Source: Kribbella sindirgiensis (lineage in GTDB: Bacteria > Actinomycetota > Actinomycetes > Propionibacteriales > Kribbellaceae). Taken from it: DNA of 64,000 bases. Under the pieces are notes generated by a model that was not told the origin of the DNA, did not search any database, and worked only from the letters and a program-made list of their open reading frames with translations. Of the stretch, positions 1 to 7,981 are shown in pieces (within the stretch, counting starts at the first letter, position 1; every line of letters begins with the position of its first letter). The stretch is taken from the NCBI RefSeq assembly GCF_004331435.1, contig NZ_SJKA01000022.1, forward strand, positions 1 to 64,000. Direction: 5' to 3'. Made by a program: the position numbers and the translations under genes.

Positions 1-89
1 GGCCCCGCGAACGACCACTCAGAACTCAGGAATCACCAAGGCGTTCCGGTCGGTGGTTCGGCCGCCCGCGGGGCACACACCTAACCTAA

Positions 90-1007
90 ATGTCGGTGGT
101 TGTGCCTAGGGTTTGGGACATGACCGCTGCAGTTTCCGTAGATCCGCAGGTGCATCCGCGCGGGGCGTTGTCGCCGTCCCGGGCCGCGGACTTCATGAGC
201 TGCCCGCTGAAGTACCGGTTCCGGGTGGTCGACCGGCTGCCGGAGAAGCCGTCGGCGGCCGCGGTGCGCGGGACCGTCGTGCACGCGGTGCTGGAGCGGC
301 TGTTCGACCTGCCGCGCGGCGAGCGGACGCTGGAGCAGGCGGCGCAGATGCTCGAGCCGCAGTGGCAGCGACTGCTGGAGGAAGAGCCGGAGGTCGCGGA
401 GCTGTTCGCGGAGGACGCGGACGGCGAGGAGCTCGCCAAGTGGCTCGCCGAGGCCCACCAGCTGCTCGGCAAGTACTTCGCGCTCGAAGACCCGAATGCA
501 CTGGAGCCGGCCGAGCGGGAGCTGTACGTCGAGACCGCGCTGGAGTCCGGTCTGGTGCTGCGGGGGTACGTCGACCGTCTCGACGTGGCGCCGACCGGAG
601 AGATCCGGGTCGTCGACTACAAGACCGGGCGCTCGCCGTCGGAGTTCTTCGAGGCCAAGGCGCTGTTCCAGATGAAGTTCTACGCGCTGGTGCTGTGGAA
701 GCTGCGCGGCGTGGTGCCGGCGATGCTGCAGCTGGTCTACCTCGGCAACGGCGAGATCGTCCGCTACGTCCCCGACGAGGCCGACCTGCGCGCTTGCGAA
801 CGCAAGGTCTCCGCGCTCTGGGTCGCGATCACCCGAGCCCTCGACTCCGGCGACTGGCGCCCCAGCCCGGGGCCGCTGTGCGACTGGTGCGACCACAAGC
901 CCATCTGCCCGGCCTGGGGCGGCACACCCCCGCCGCTCCCCGCCCGCTCCGTCGAGGAAGTCGCCGCCGAGTCGGCAGGCATAGACCTGATCACCGTCGA
1001 CGGTTAG
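90..1007 (+). CDS. RecB/Cas4-like PD-(D/E)XK nuclease with Fe-S cysteines
   Basis: Predicted DNA exonuclease of the RecB/AddB/Cas4 PD-(D/E)XK superfamily, 305 aa. The nuclease core is visible: an early histidine (H65 in GTVVHAVLE), an aspartate in the YVDRLD stretch, and the DYKTG motif (D176-x-K178). One cysteine near the N-terminus (C38, in FMSCPLKYRF) and three at the C-terminus (C264, C267, C273 in CDWCDHKPIC) reproduce the four-cysteine pattern that binds 4Fe-4S in AddB and Cas4. There are no cas genes or CRISPR repeats nearby, so it is probably a housekeeping actinobacterial RecB-family protein acting in DNA repair. An in-frame ATG at 120 is an alternative start. The gene stands alone, upstream of an ABC transporter. 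Confidence 0.85.
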   Translation: MSVVVPRVWDMTAAVSVDPQVHPRGALSPSRAADFMSCPLKYRFRVVDRLPEKPSAAAVRGTVVHAVLERLFDLPRGERTLEQAAQMLEPQWQRLLEEEPEVAELFAEDADGEELAKWLAEAHQLLGKYFALEDPNALEPAERELYVETALESGLVLRGYVDRLDVAPTGEIRVVDYKTGRSPSEFFEAKALFQMKFYALVLWKLRGVVPAMLQLVYLGNGEIVRYVPDEADLRACERKVSALWVAITRALDSGDWRPSPGPLCDWCDHKPICPAWGGTPPPLPARSVEEVAAESAGIDLITVDG

Positions 1008-1056
1008 CGCTGCCCTTGACCCGGTAGAGGAACCCTGGGTGTATACGGTTCATCGC

Positions 1057-1821
1057 ATGAGTGTGGGCGATGTGGCGGTGCGAGCGACCGACGTCTGGAA
1101 GCGGTACGGCGGTGGTCTCACGCAGGTGGACGCGCTGGCCGGGGTGAGCGCGGAGTTCGGGAAAGGCCGGTTCACCGCGATCATGGGGCCCTCGGGCTCC
1201 GGCAAGTCGACGCTGCTGCACTGTCTCGCGGGGCTGGACAAGCCGTCGGACGGCAAGGTGTTCCTCGGTGACGTCGACCTGACCACGCTGCCGGAGAAGC
1301 AGCTCACGCACCTGCGCCGCGACCGGATCGGCTTCGTGTTCCAGGCGTTCAACCTGGTCCCGACGCTGTCCGCGCTGGAGAACATCACGCTCCCCCTCGA
1401 CCTGGCGGGCCGCAAACCCGACCAGGACTGGCTGACCACGGTCGTCGACACGGTCGGCCTGATGGACCGCCTCCGCCACAAGCCGTCCGAGCTGTCCGGC
1501 GGCCAGCAGCAACGGGTCGCCTGCGCCCGCGCGCTGGTCTCCCGCCCGGACGTGGTGTTCGCCGACGAGCCGACCGGCAACCTCGACTCGCGGTCCTCCG
1601 GCGACGTCCTCGAGTTCCTGCATCGCTCGGTCCGGGAGTTCAACCAGACCGTCGTGATGGTCACCCACGACCCGACGGCCGCGTCGTACGCCGATCGCGT
1701 CCTGTTCCTGGCCGACGGGCAGCTGCGGTCCGAGCTGGTCGACCCGACCGCGGAGTCCGTCCTCGACGCCATGAAGCAACTGGAGAGCCGGCACGACACC
1801 GCGGACGAGCTGGCCGGCTGA
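1057..1821 (+). CDS. ABC transporter ATP-binding protein, MacB/LolD type
   Basis: ATPase subunit of a MacB/LolD-type ABC system, 254 aa from the ATG at 1057. It shows Walker A (GPSGSGKST, about residue 44), the signature LSGGQQQR (about residue 146), Walker B (VVFADEPTG) and the switch histidine (MVTHD). A GTG at 1039 would add six residues, but the ATG gives the usual N-terminus. A TATACG box about 10 nt before the ATG could support a near-leaderless transcript. Its stop codon shares one base with the start of the FtsX permease gene, so the two are coupled. Such pairs usually export peptides or lipids or act in cell-envelope mechanotransmission; the substrate cannot be told here. Confidence 0.9.
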   Translation: MSVGDVAVRATDVWKRYGGGLTQVDALAGVSAEFGKGRFTAIMGPSGSGKSTLLHCLAGLDKPSDGKVFLGDVDLTTLPEKQLTHLRRDRIGFVFQAFNLVPTLSALENITLPLDLAGRKPDQDWLTTVVDTVGLMDRLRHKPSELSGGQQQRVACARALVSRPDVVFADEPTGNLDSRSSGDVLEFLHRSVREFNQTVVMVTHDPTAASYADRVLFLADGQLRSELVDPTAESVLDAMKQLESRHDTADELAG

Positions 1822-4343
1822 TGTTCAAGCTCGGCCTCCGTTCGGTGCTCGCGCACCGGCTCCGCTTCGTGCTGTGCACGCTCGCCGTCACTCTCGGCGT
1901 CGCGTTCGCCGGCGGCGCGATGGTCTTCACCGACAGCTTGTCCTCGGCGCTGAAGAAGAACTTCGCGGTCAGTACGGCGGACGTCACGGTCACCCCGGCG
2001 TCCCCGATCCAGACCGGCACGGACCGTCCCGCGACCTTTCAGATCGACCTCGTCGACCGCATCGCCGCCGTACCTGGGGTCGCTGCCGCCGTGCCGCAGC
2101 TCATGGTCGGCAACGTGCAGATCCTCGGTCCGGACGGCAAGCCGCTGGAGAACTACGGTCTGACGTCCTTCGGCGCCGCCTGGCCGCGGGACCCCGGCGC
2201 GGCGCCGTTCAAGCTCGTCGACGGTACGGCGCCCTGGGGCGGCCGCCAGCTCGCACTCGACGAGTCGACCGCGAGCCGCGCGGGGTACCACGTCGGCGAC
2301 CAGGTCCGGATCGTCACGCCGACCCGAGCCGTCACCGCGACCCTCACCGCGACCACGACCCCCGCGCAGGCCGGCGCCGCCGCGGGCGCACCGCTGGTCA
2401 GCTTCGACGGGGCGACCGCACAGCTCCTGCTGCTCGGCAAACCCGGCTGGACCTCGATCACCGTCGCGCTCGAGCCGGACTCCGATCCGAACGTGGTCAG
2501 CAAGGCGATCGCGGACACCATCGGCGACGCGGTCAAGGTCCGCACCGCGCAGCAGGTCACCACCGACGGCGAACACGACCTCGACAACACCTTCGGCGGA
2601 TTCGGCACCGTGCTGCTGCTGTTCGCCGGCCTCGCGCTCTTCGTCGGCGGGTTCCTGATCGTCAACACGTTCGCGATGGTCGTCGCGCAACGGTCCCGGG
2701 AGCTCGCGATGCTCCGCGCGATCGGCGCGTCCCGCGGCCAGGTCACCGGCACAGTCCTCGCCGAGAGCGTCGTCATCGGCTTCGTCGGAGCGACGCTCGG
2801 CCTCCTGGTCGGGATCGCCGTGGCCTCCGCGATCCGGTTCGGCTACGAGCTGCTCGACCTGCGGATCCCGACCGCGTCACTGCAGGTCACACCGACCACG
2901 ATCATCGCGTGCTACGTGATCGGTATCGGCGTGACGGTCGCCGCCGCGGCCCCCGCCGCCCGCCGGGCCGGGAAGCTCCCACCGGTCGCGGCGATGCGCG
3001 ACGACGTTCACGTCCCGGAACGCTCACTGCTCGTCCGGGTGCTGATCGGCGCCTTCATGCTACTGATGGCCGTCCTCTTCTTCGGCATCGGCGTGGGCGC
3101 CGGCGGACTCCCCGGCACCGTCCTGATCACGCTCGGCACCGGCACCGCGGTGCTCGCGATCGTGATGCTCAACCCGGTCATCAGCCGGTACGTCGTCCGC
3201 GCGCTGATGTACCCGTTCGGCCGCAAGGCGCCGGTCACCCTCGGCCGCCGCAACGCCGAGCGGAACCCACGCCGTACGTCGGCGACCGCGTCCGCGCTGA
3301 TGATCTCCGTCGGACTGATCAGCGGCCTCCTGGTGATCGGCGCCTCGGTGAAGGCGTCGATCGACAAGAGCCTCGTCGATGCACTGGGCACGGCCGAGAT
3401 CCTCGTCACGAACGACGGAACGCCCAGCTTCGGCGCCGAGGTCGGCGACCGGACCGCGAAGGTCCCTGGCGTCCGGGCCGTGCAGCGGGTCCGGCAGCAG
3501 TCCGGTGAGGTCGGCCGGACGAACGTCCAGGTCACCGGCGTCAGCGACGGCACGCTGGCCGGGCCGGTGACGACCACCTTCGACGCGGGCTCCGCCGCGG
3601 CGCTGGACGCCGGCCAGGCGATCCTCCCCCGCAACCTCGCCAAGACCCTGAAGCTCACCGTCGGCAAGCCGTTCGACCTGAAGACCACGAACGGCACCCA
3701 CCGCCTGACCGTCGGCGCGATCCTCGCCCCGAACCGGCAGCTGAACGCGATCGTCGTGTCGCTCCCGACGTACGGGACGCTCGGCGGGTCGCCGAGCGAC
3801 AACCTGCTGTACGTCGAAGTTGCCGAGGGCAACCAGGTGGCCCAGGTCCGGACCGCGATCCTGGACCAGCTGCGCAAGGACTACCCGACGATCGAGGTCC
3901 GCGACCAGGAGGCGTACGCCGCGGTCGCGCGGGAGCCCGTGAACGGTGTCCTGATCGCGGTCGGGTTCCTGCTCGCGATGGCGATCCTGATCGCGCTGCT
4001 CGGCATCGTGAACACGCTCGCGCTCGGCGTGGTCGAGCGGACCCGGGAGATCGGGCTGCTGCGCGCGATCGGGATGGACCGGCCGCAACTCAGCCGGATG
4101 CTCCGGGTCGAGTCGATCGCGATCACCCTGCTCGGCGCGTTCCTCGGCCTGGCGATCGGCGTCACCTTCGCCGCCGCGGTGCAGTCGGCGATGGTGGACG
4201 ACGGTCTCGCGGTCCGCGACATCCCGGTGCTGCAGCTGGTGATCGCGGTCGTGCTCGCGATCGTGTTCGGCGTACTGGCCGCGGTCTGGCCGTCACGTCG
4301 CGCAGCGCGACTCGACGTACTGCAGGCCATCGCCTCCGAGTGA
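1821..4343 (+). CDS. FtsX-like ABC transporter permease (MacB family)
   Basis: Integral membrane permease of 840 aa partnering the ATPase directly upstream; TGA and ATG overlap by one base. An N-terminal membrane segment (about 10-32) is followed by a large extracytoplasmic domain, then an FtsX-type three-helix block around 250-390. Central helices follow at about 405-455 and 485-510, a second extracytoplasmic domain, and a second FtsX block near 705-835 containing the NTLALGVVERTREIGLLRAIG stretch. The duplicated FtsX domain layout is typical of actinobacterial MacB-like permeases. Substrate unknown. Confidence 0.9.
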   Translation: MFKLGLRSVLAHRLRFVLCTLAVTLGVAFAGGAMVFTDSLSSALKKNFAVSTADVTVTPASPIQTGTDRPATFQIDLVDRIAAVPGVAAAVPQLMVGNVQILGPDGKPLENYGLTSFGAAWPRDPGAAPFKLVDGTAPWGGRQLALDESTASRAGYHVGDQVRIVTPTRAVTATLTATTTPAQAGAAAGAPLVSFDGATAQLLLLGKPGWTSITVALEPDSDPNVVSKAIADTIGDAVKVRTAQQVTTDGEHDLDNTFGGFGTVLLLFAGLALFVGGFLIVNTFAMVVAQRSRELAMLRAIGASRGQVTGTVLAESVVIGFVGATLGLLVGIAVASAIRFGYELLDLRIPTASLQVTPTTIIACYVIGIGVTVAAAAPAARRAGKLPPVAAMRDDVHVPERSLLVRVLIGAFMLLMAVLFFGIGVGAGGLPGTVLITLGTGTAVLAIVMLNPVISRYVVRALMYPFGRKAPVTLGRRNAERNPRRTSATASALMISVGLISGLLVIGASVKASIDKSLVDALGTAEILVTNDGTPSFGAEVGDRTAKVPGVRAVQRVRQQSGEVGRTNVQVTGVSDGTLAGPVTTTFDAGSAAALDAGQAILPRNLAKTLKLTVGKPFDLKTTNGTHRLTVGAILAPNRQLNAIVVSLPTYGTLGGSPSDNLLYVEVAEGNQVAQVRTAILDQLRKDYPTIEVRDQEAYAAVAREPVNGVLIAVGFLLAMAILIALLGIVNTLALGVVERTREIGLLRAIGMDRPQLSRMLRVESIAITLLGAFLGLAIGVTFAAAVQSAMVDDGLAVRDIPVLQLVIAVVLAIVFGVLAAVWPSRRAARLDVLQAIASE

Positions 4344-4382
4344 GGTGGAGCCAGACCAGTGATTCACAGGTAGCCTGCCGGT

Positions 4383-5135
4383 GTGCCGGGGACCGTGCAG
4401 TCGATCGAGCGGGCCGCGGCGGTGCTGCGACTGCTCGCCGCCGCGCCTGACGGGCTGGGGGTCGCCGATCTCGGCAACGCGCTCGGCCTGGCGAAGACGA
4501 CCGTGCACGGGATCCTCCGGACGCTGCACCAGGTCGGCTTCGTCGAACAGGACCGCAGCGGCGCGCACTACCACCTGAGCGACGCGTTCGGGCGGCTCGG
4601 CGAGAGCTACCTCGACCCGAACGAGCTGCGCAGCCGCGCGATCAACTGGGCCGACTCACTCGCCTCCCGCAGCGGCGAGGTGGTCCGCGTCGGCCGCCTC
4701 GTCGAGGGCAAGGTCGAGGTCGTGCACCACGTCTTCCGGCCCGACGACAGCGACCAGGACCTCGACGTCGGTACGACGCTGCCGCCGCACGCGACCGCGC
4801 TCGGCAAGGCCGTCCTGGCCTACGACACCAGCGCCCGGCCGCGGACCCTGGAGGCGTACACGACCCGGACGATCACCGACCCGGTCAAGCTGGGAGAGGA
4901 GCTCGCTACGGTGCGATCCCGCGGGTGGGCCACCGAGTTCGAGGAGCACACGGTCGAGCTCGGGAGTATCGCGGCGCCGATTCGGGGCCTCGGCGGGCTG
5001 GTCGTCGGCGCGGTCGGGCTGACCGGCCGGATCGAGCGCATCTGCGACAGCCGCCTGCGGCACCGCGCCGACCTGGTCACCATGGTCCGCGCCACCGCCG
5101 ACGCCATCGCCCGCGACCTCCGGGACGACACATGA
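4383..5135 (+). CDS. gylR: IclR-family regulator, GylR-like
   Basis: Transcriptional regulator of 250 aa with an N-terminal winged helix-turn-helix (about 5-65, containing GLAKTTVHGILRTLHQ) and a C-terminal IclR effector domain. GTG start. A TAGCCT -10-like hexamer ends about 7 nt upstream of the start, suggesting a leaderless mRNA. In Streptomyces the IclR-type GylR represses the glycerol operon glpF-glpK-glpD. Here the gene sits directly upstream of one glpK and about 7 kb from a divergent glpFKD operon, so control of glycerol uptake and catabolism is the natural inference. The family call is firm; the gene symbol rests on context. Confidence 0.85.
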   Translation: MPGTVQSIERAAAVLRLLAAAPDGLGVADLGNALGLAKTTVHGILRTLHQVGFVEQDRSGAHYHLSDAFGRLGESYLDPNELRSRAINWADSLASRSGEVVRVGRLVEGKVEVVHHVFRPDDSDQDLDVGTTLPPHATALGKAVLAYDTSARPRTLEAYTTRTITDPVKLGEELATVRSRGWATEFEEHTVELGSIAAPIRGLGGLVVGAVGLTGRIERICDSRLRHRADLVTMVRATADAIARDLRDDT

Positions 5136-5150
5136 CCCGATCCGAGTGGC

Positions 5151-5198
5151 TTACGTCCGAAGAAGCGGCGACACCTCTCTCCAGTTCTTCGGACGTAA
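5151..5198 (+). promoter_or_regulatory. Perfect 14-bp inverted repeat between gylR and glpK
   Basis: TTACGTCCGAAGAA (5151-5164) is repeated perfectly in inverse orientation at 5185-5198, with a 20-nt spacer. It begins 16 bp after the gylR stop and ends 21 bp before the glpK start. It may be a terminator for gylR, an attenuator in the glpK leader, or a regulator binding site. No T-run follows, which weakens the simple terminator reading. Confidence 0.6.
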
Positions 5199-5219
5199 CC
5201 TGGTGGTGGGGGTGGGGGG

Positions 5220-6737
5220 ATGGCTGAGCAGTATGTGGCTGCGGTGGATCAGGGGACGAACTCGAGCCGGTGCATTCTGTTCGATCGGCGCGGGCGGCTG
5301 GTGTCGGTGGCGCAGCGCGAGCACCGGCAGTTGTTCCCGCGGCCGGGCTGGGTCGAGCACGACGCCGAGGAGATCTGGCGGAACGTGGCCCGGGTGGTGC
5401 CGGCCGCGATCCGGCAGATCGGCGCCGCGCCGTCGCAGGTCGTTGCCATCGGCATCACCAATCAGCGCGAGACGAGCCTGTTGTGGGACCGGCGGACCGG
5501 ACGACCGATCGGGCACGCGGTGGTCTGGCAGGACACCCGGACCGACCGCCTGGTCACGGAGCTGGCCGGTGACGATGGGGCGGACCGGTTCGCGGACCTG
5601 TGCGGTCTGCCGCTGACGACGTACTTCTCCGCGCCGCGGATCAAGTGGATGCTCGACCACACGCCCGGTCTGCGGCAGCGCGCCGAGCGCGGCGAGATCC
5701 TGTTCGGGACGATGGAGAGCTGGCTGATCTGGAACTTCACCGGCGGCGCGAACGGCGGGCTGCACGCCACCGACGTGACGAACGCCAGCCGGACGATGCT
5801 GATGAACATCGAGACCCTCGAATGGGACGACAGACTGCTCGAGGCGTTCGACGTACCGCGGGCGATCCTGCCGGAGATCCGTCCGTCGTCCGGGGTGTTC
5901 GCGACCGCGACCGAAGTACTCCCGGGAGTCCGGATCGGCGCGGCCCTCGGCGACCAGCAGGCGGCGCTGTTCGGGCAGACGTGCTTCAGCGCGGGCGAGG
6001 CGAAGTGCACGTACGGCACGGGTTCCTTCCTGCTGCTGCACACCGGGCAGGAGATCGTCCGGTCCAAGCACGGGATGCTCACGACCGTCGCGTACCAGAT
6101 CGGCGACCAGCCGGCGTCGTACGCGCTCGAAGGCTCGATGGCGGTCACCGGGTCGCTCGTGCAGTGGTTCCGCGACGGGCTCGGGATGATCCACACCGCG
6201 GCCGAGATCGAGACCCTGGCGCGGACGGTCGAGGACAACGGCGGTGCGTACATCGTGCCCGCGTTCTCCGGGCTGTTCGCGCCGCACTGGCGCAGCGAGG
6301 CGCGCGGCGTGATCGCGGGGCTGACCGGCTACATCACCAAGGGGCATCTGGCCCGCGCCGTCCTCGAGGCCACCGGGTTCCAGACCCTGGAGGTGGTCGA
6401 CGCGATGAACGCCGACTCCGGGATCGCGCTGACCGCTTTGAAGGTGGACGGCGGGATGACGGCCAACAACCTGCTGATGCAGTTCCTCGCCGACCTGCTC
6501 GACGTCCGCGTGGTCCGGCCGATGGTGACCGAGACGGTCTCGCTGGGAGCGGCGTACGCCGCTGGGCTGGCGGTCGGGTACTGGCCCGACCTGGAAGGCC
6601 TGCGCAGCAACTGGCACCGCGCCGGCCAGTGGATGCCGCACATGGACCCGGCCCGCCGCGCCACCGAGTACGCGAACTGGCAGGCCGCCGTCCAGCGCAC
6701 CTTCAACTGGATCCGCACCGAGGATCAAGAGCTGTAG
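5220..6737 (+). CDS. glpK: Glycerol kinase (first copy)
   Basis: FGGY-family kinase of 505 aa that phosphorylates glycerol to sn-glycerol 3-phosphate using ATP. The N-terminal actin-fold domain carries VDQGTNSSR and a [10 protein letters not shown] block. The middle contains the glycerol kinase stretches [18 protein letters not shown]-like and TNASRTM, and the C-terminal nucleotide domain carries [12 protein letters not shown]-rich ribosome-binding site lies 3-9 nt before the ATG. It follows the IclR regulator on the same strand and is a paralogue of the glpK inside the glpFKD operon 3 kb away, so the strain has two glycerol kinases. Length is normal. Confidence 0.93.
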   Translation: MAEQYVAAVDQGTNSSRCILFDRRGRLVSVAQREHRQLFPRPGWVEHDAEEIWRNVARVVPAAIRQIGAAPSQVVAIGITNQRETSLLWDRRTGRPIGHAVVWQDTRTDRLVTELAGDDGADRFADLCGLPLTTYFSAPRIKWMLDHTPGLRQRAERGEILFGTMESWLIWNFTGGANGGLHATDVTNASRTMLMNIETLEWDDRLLEAFDVPRAILPEIRPSSGVFATATEVLPGVRIGAALGDQQAALFGQTCFSAGEAKCTYGTGSFLLLHTGQEIVRSKHGMLTTVAYQIGDQPASYALEGSMAVTGSLVQWFRDGLGMIHTAAEIETLARTVEDNGGAYIVPAFSGLFAPHWRSEARGVIAGLTGYITKGHLARAVLEATGFQTLEVVDAMNADSGIALTALKVDGGMTANNLLMQFLADLLDVRVVRPMVTETVSLGAAYAAGLAVGYWPDLEGLRSNWHRAGQWMPHMDPARRATEYANWQAAVQRTFNWIRTEDQEL

Positions 6738-6771
6738 CAACCCTTTCGGGCAGGGGCGAAGAGCGGCAGTC

Positions 6772-6803
6772 GTGATGTGGCTGTCAAACGCTTGATACAT
6801 CAC
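6772..6803 (+). promoter_or_regulatory. Inverted repeat upstream of small secreted protein gene
   Basis: GTGATGT (6772-6778) and ACATCAC (6797-6803) form a 7-bp inverted repeat with an 18-nt spacer. It lies between glpK and the secreted-protein gene, about 54 bp before the latter's start. A short operator is possible. No convincing -35/-10 pair with normal spacing was found here. Confidence 0.3.
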
Positions 6804-6856
6804 CTGCTTAGCGTCCTGACGACACCAGCACGATCGACTCGGGAGGAGAAAGTTTC

Positions 6857-7225
6857 ATGTCTTCAGCTCGCAAGGTTCTCGCCGCGGTAGCCCTTGGGGT
6901 GTCGGCGCTGGCGGTCGCGCCGCTCACCGCGAACGCGCAGACGCTGCACGTCACCCACATCACCTGCCACGAGCAGGAGGACAACACCGGCGCCGACGAC
7001 ATCTACCTGCAGGTCGACGGCGGCACCGTCATGGAGTCGATCCAGTTCGTCAAGGGGGACAGCAAGGACATCTCCGGCGTCGGCATCGAGCAGGGCAAGG
7101 TGCTCGTGATGCGCGAAGGCGACTTCCCGGACGAGGACGACAACCTCGGCCAGAAGGCGATCACCGGCCCCGGCACGTACGAGTTCACCGACGACGGCGC
7201 TCACTACACGGTGACGGTCGGCTGA
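6857..7225 (+). CDS. Small secreted protein of unknown function
   Basis: A 122-aa protein with a clear Sec signal peptide: a basic start (SSARK), a hydrophobic core (VLAAVALGVSALAVAPLTA) and a likely cleavage after NAQ, near residue 28. The mature part is about 94 residues, acidic, probably beta-rich, with a single cysteine (C37), so no disulfide can form within it. A strong ribosome-binding site (GGGAGGAGAAAG) precedes the ATG. I do not recognise the family. Context (between glpK and an unrelated membrane gene) gives no functional clue. Confidence 0.75.
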   Translation: MSSARKVLAAVALGVSALAVAPLTANAQTLHVTHITCHEQEDNTGADDIYLQVDGGTVMESIQFVKGDSKDISGVGIEQGKVLVMREGDFPDEDDNLGQKAITGPGTYEFTDDGAHYTVTVG

Positions 7226-7231
7226 CCATGA

Positions 7232-7264
7232 CCGGGGAGGGCCGTCTCAGCCGGCCCTTCCCGG
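7232..7264. terminator. Bidirectional hairpin between convergent genes
   Basis: A 13-bp stem with one G-T wobble (arms 7232-7244 and 7252-7264) and a 7-nt loop lies right after the secreted-protein gene and overlaps the last codons of the converging membrane-protein gene. The position fits a shared terminator. There is no U-tract, as is common in high-GC actinobacteria. Confidence 0.6.
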
Positions 7265-7927
7265 CACCCGGCCGCGGAACAGGTAGATGCTGAGGGCAAC
7301 GACCCAGATCCAGAAGACCGCGTACGGGACCAGCCAGACGGACGTGGTCCAGAACGCCCGTCCGAGCAGGAACCCGATCGCGGCCGCGATCGCGACCCAG
7401 CCCAGCCAGCTCGGGAGCGGCGGCGTACCGACGATGATCCACCCGGCCGCGGCCAGGAATCCCGCCAGCGCCACCCAGGCGTTGGCGAAGCCCAGGTTCC
7501 CCATGTCGAAGGCGTATCGGGCGATCTGCGGGTCGACGCCCTCGTCCGTCCGGTACCCGGCCAGTTCCCAGCCCGGACTCATCAGCAGTACCACGAACGC
7601 GATGGCCGACGTGAACGCGAACGCCGACCGCCACGCGGGCCGGCCTTCCGTCTCACGGAGGACCACGCACACCACCGAGACGAAACACGCCAGCGCCACC
7701 GCGGCGAGCAGTCCCAGGAACGTCCCGATCGCATACAGCGTGTCGTGTCGCGCCTCGAGGAACCGCAGGATCTCTTCCCCGGACGCGTCGAACGCCGGCT
7801 CGCCGCCGCCGACCTGCACCAGCGCCTGACTCACCGCGACCAGCAGCAGCCCCGCCACCCCGGCCGATCCGCCGGTGATGGACAGCGTTCGCCACTGTCC
7901 GCCCAGCTGTGTCGTCTCCCCCGCCAT
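7247..7927 (-). CDS. Six-helix-type integral membrane protein, unknown function
   Basis: A 226-aa membrane protein with about six hydrophobic segments (for example VAGLLLVAVSQALV, LGLLAAVALACFVSVVCVVL, and three to four near the C-terminus including WLVPYAVFWIWVVALSIYLF). The start is ATG at 7927, chosen because of the strong GGGAGGGACGA ribosome-binding site; a longer frame upstream lacks one. The ribosome-binding site lies in one arm of an 8-bp hairpin (7931-7968), so translation may be restrained. The gene sits after glpD on the same strand, but nothing links it to glycerol use. Function unknown. Confidence 0.75.
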   Translation of the reverse strand: MAGETTQLGGQWRTLSITGGSAGVAGLLLVAVSQALVQVGGGEPAFDASGEEILRFLEARHDTLYAIGTFLGLLAAVALACFVSVVCVVLRETEGRPAWRSAFAFTSAIAFVVLLMSPGWELAGYRTDEGVDPQIARYAFDMGNLGFANAWVALAGFLAAAGWIIVGTPPLPSWLGWVAIAAAIGFLLGRAFWTTSVWLVPYAVFWIWVVALSIYLFRGRVPGRAG

Positions 7928-7930
7928 GAT

Positions 7931-7968
7931 TCGTCCCTCCCGCATCGAGTAAGACACGGAAGGGACGA
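7931..7968 (-). promoter_or_regulatory. Hairpin after glpD that covers the next gene's ribosome-binding site
   Basis: TCGTCCCT (7931-7938) and AGGGACGA (7961-7968) are perfect inverted repeats separated by 22 nt. On the minus strand the hairpin starts 13 nt after the glpD stop, and its 3' arm is part of the ribosome-binding site of the downstream membrane-protein gene. It may act as a glpD terminator or reduce translation of the following gene. Confidence 0.45.
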
Positions 7969-7981
7969 CGGCGTCCAGATG

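Noticed and set aside
90-1007. Cas4 of a CRISPR system
   Set aside because: It shares the Fe-S nuclease pattern with Cas4, but no other cas gene or repeat array lies nearby; a stand-alone RecB-family nuclease is more likely.
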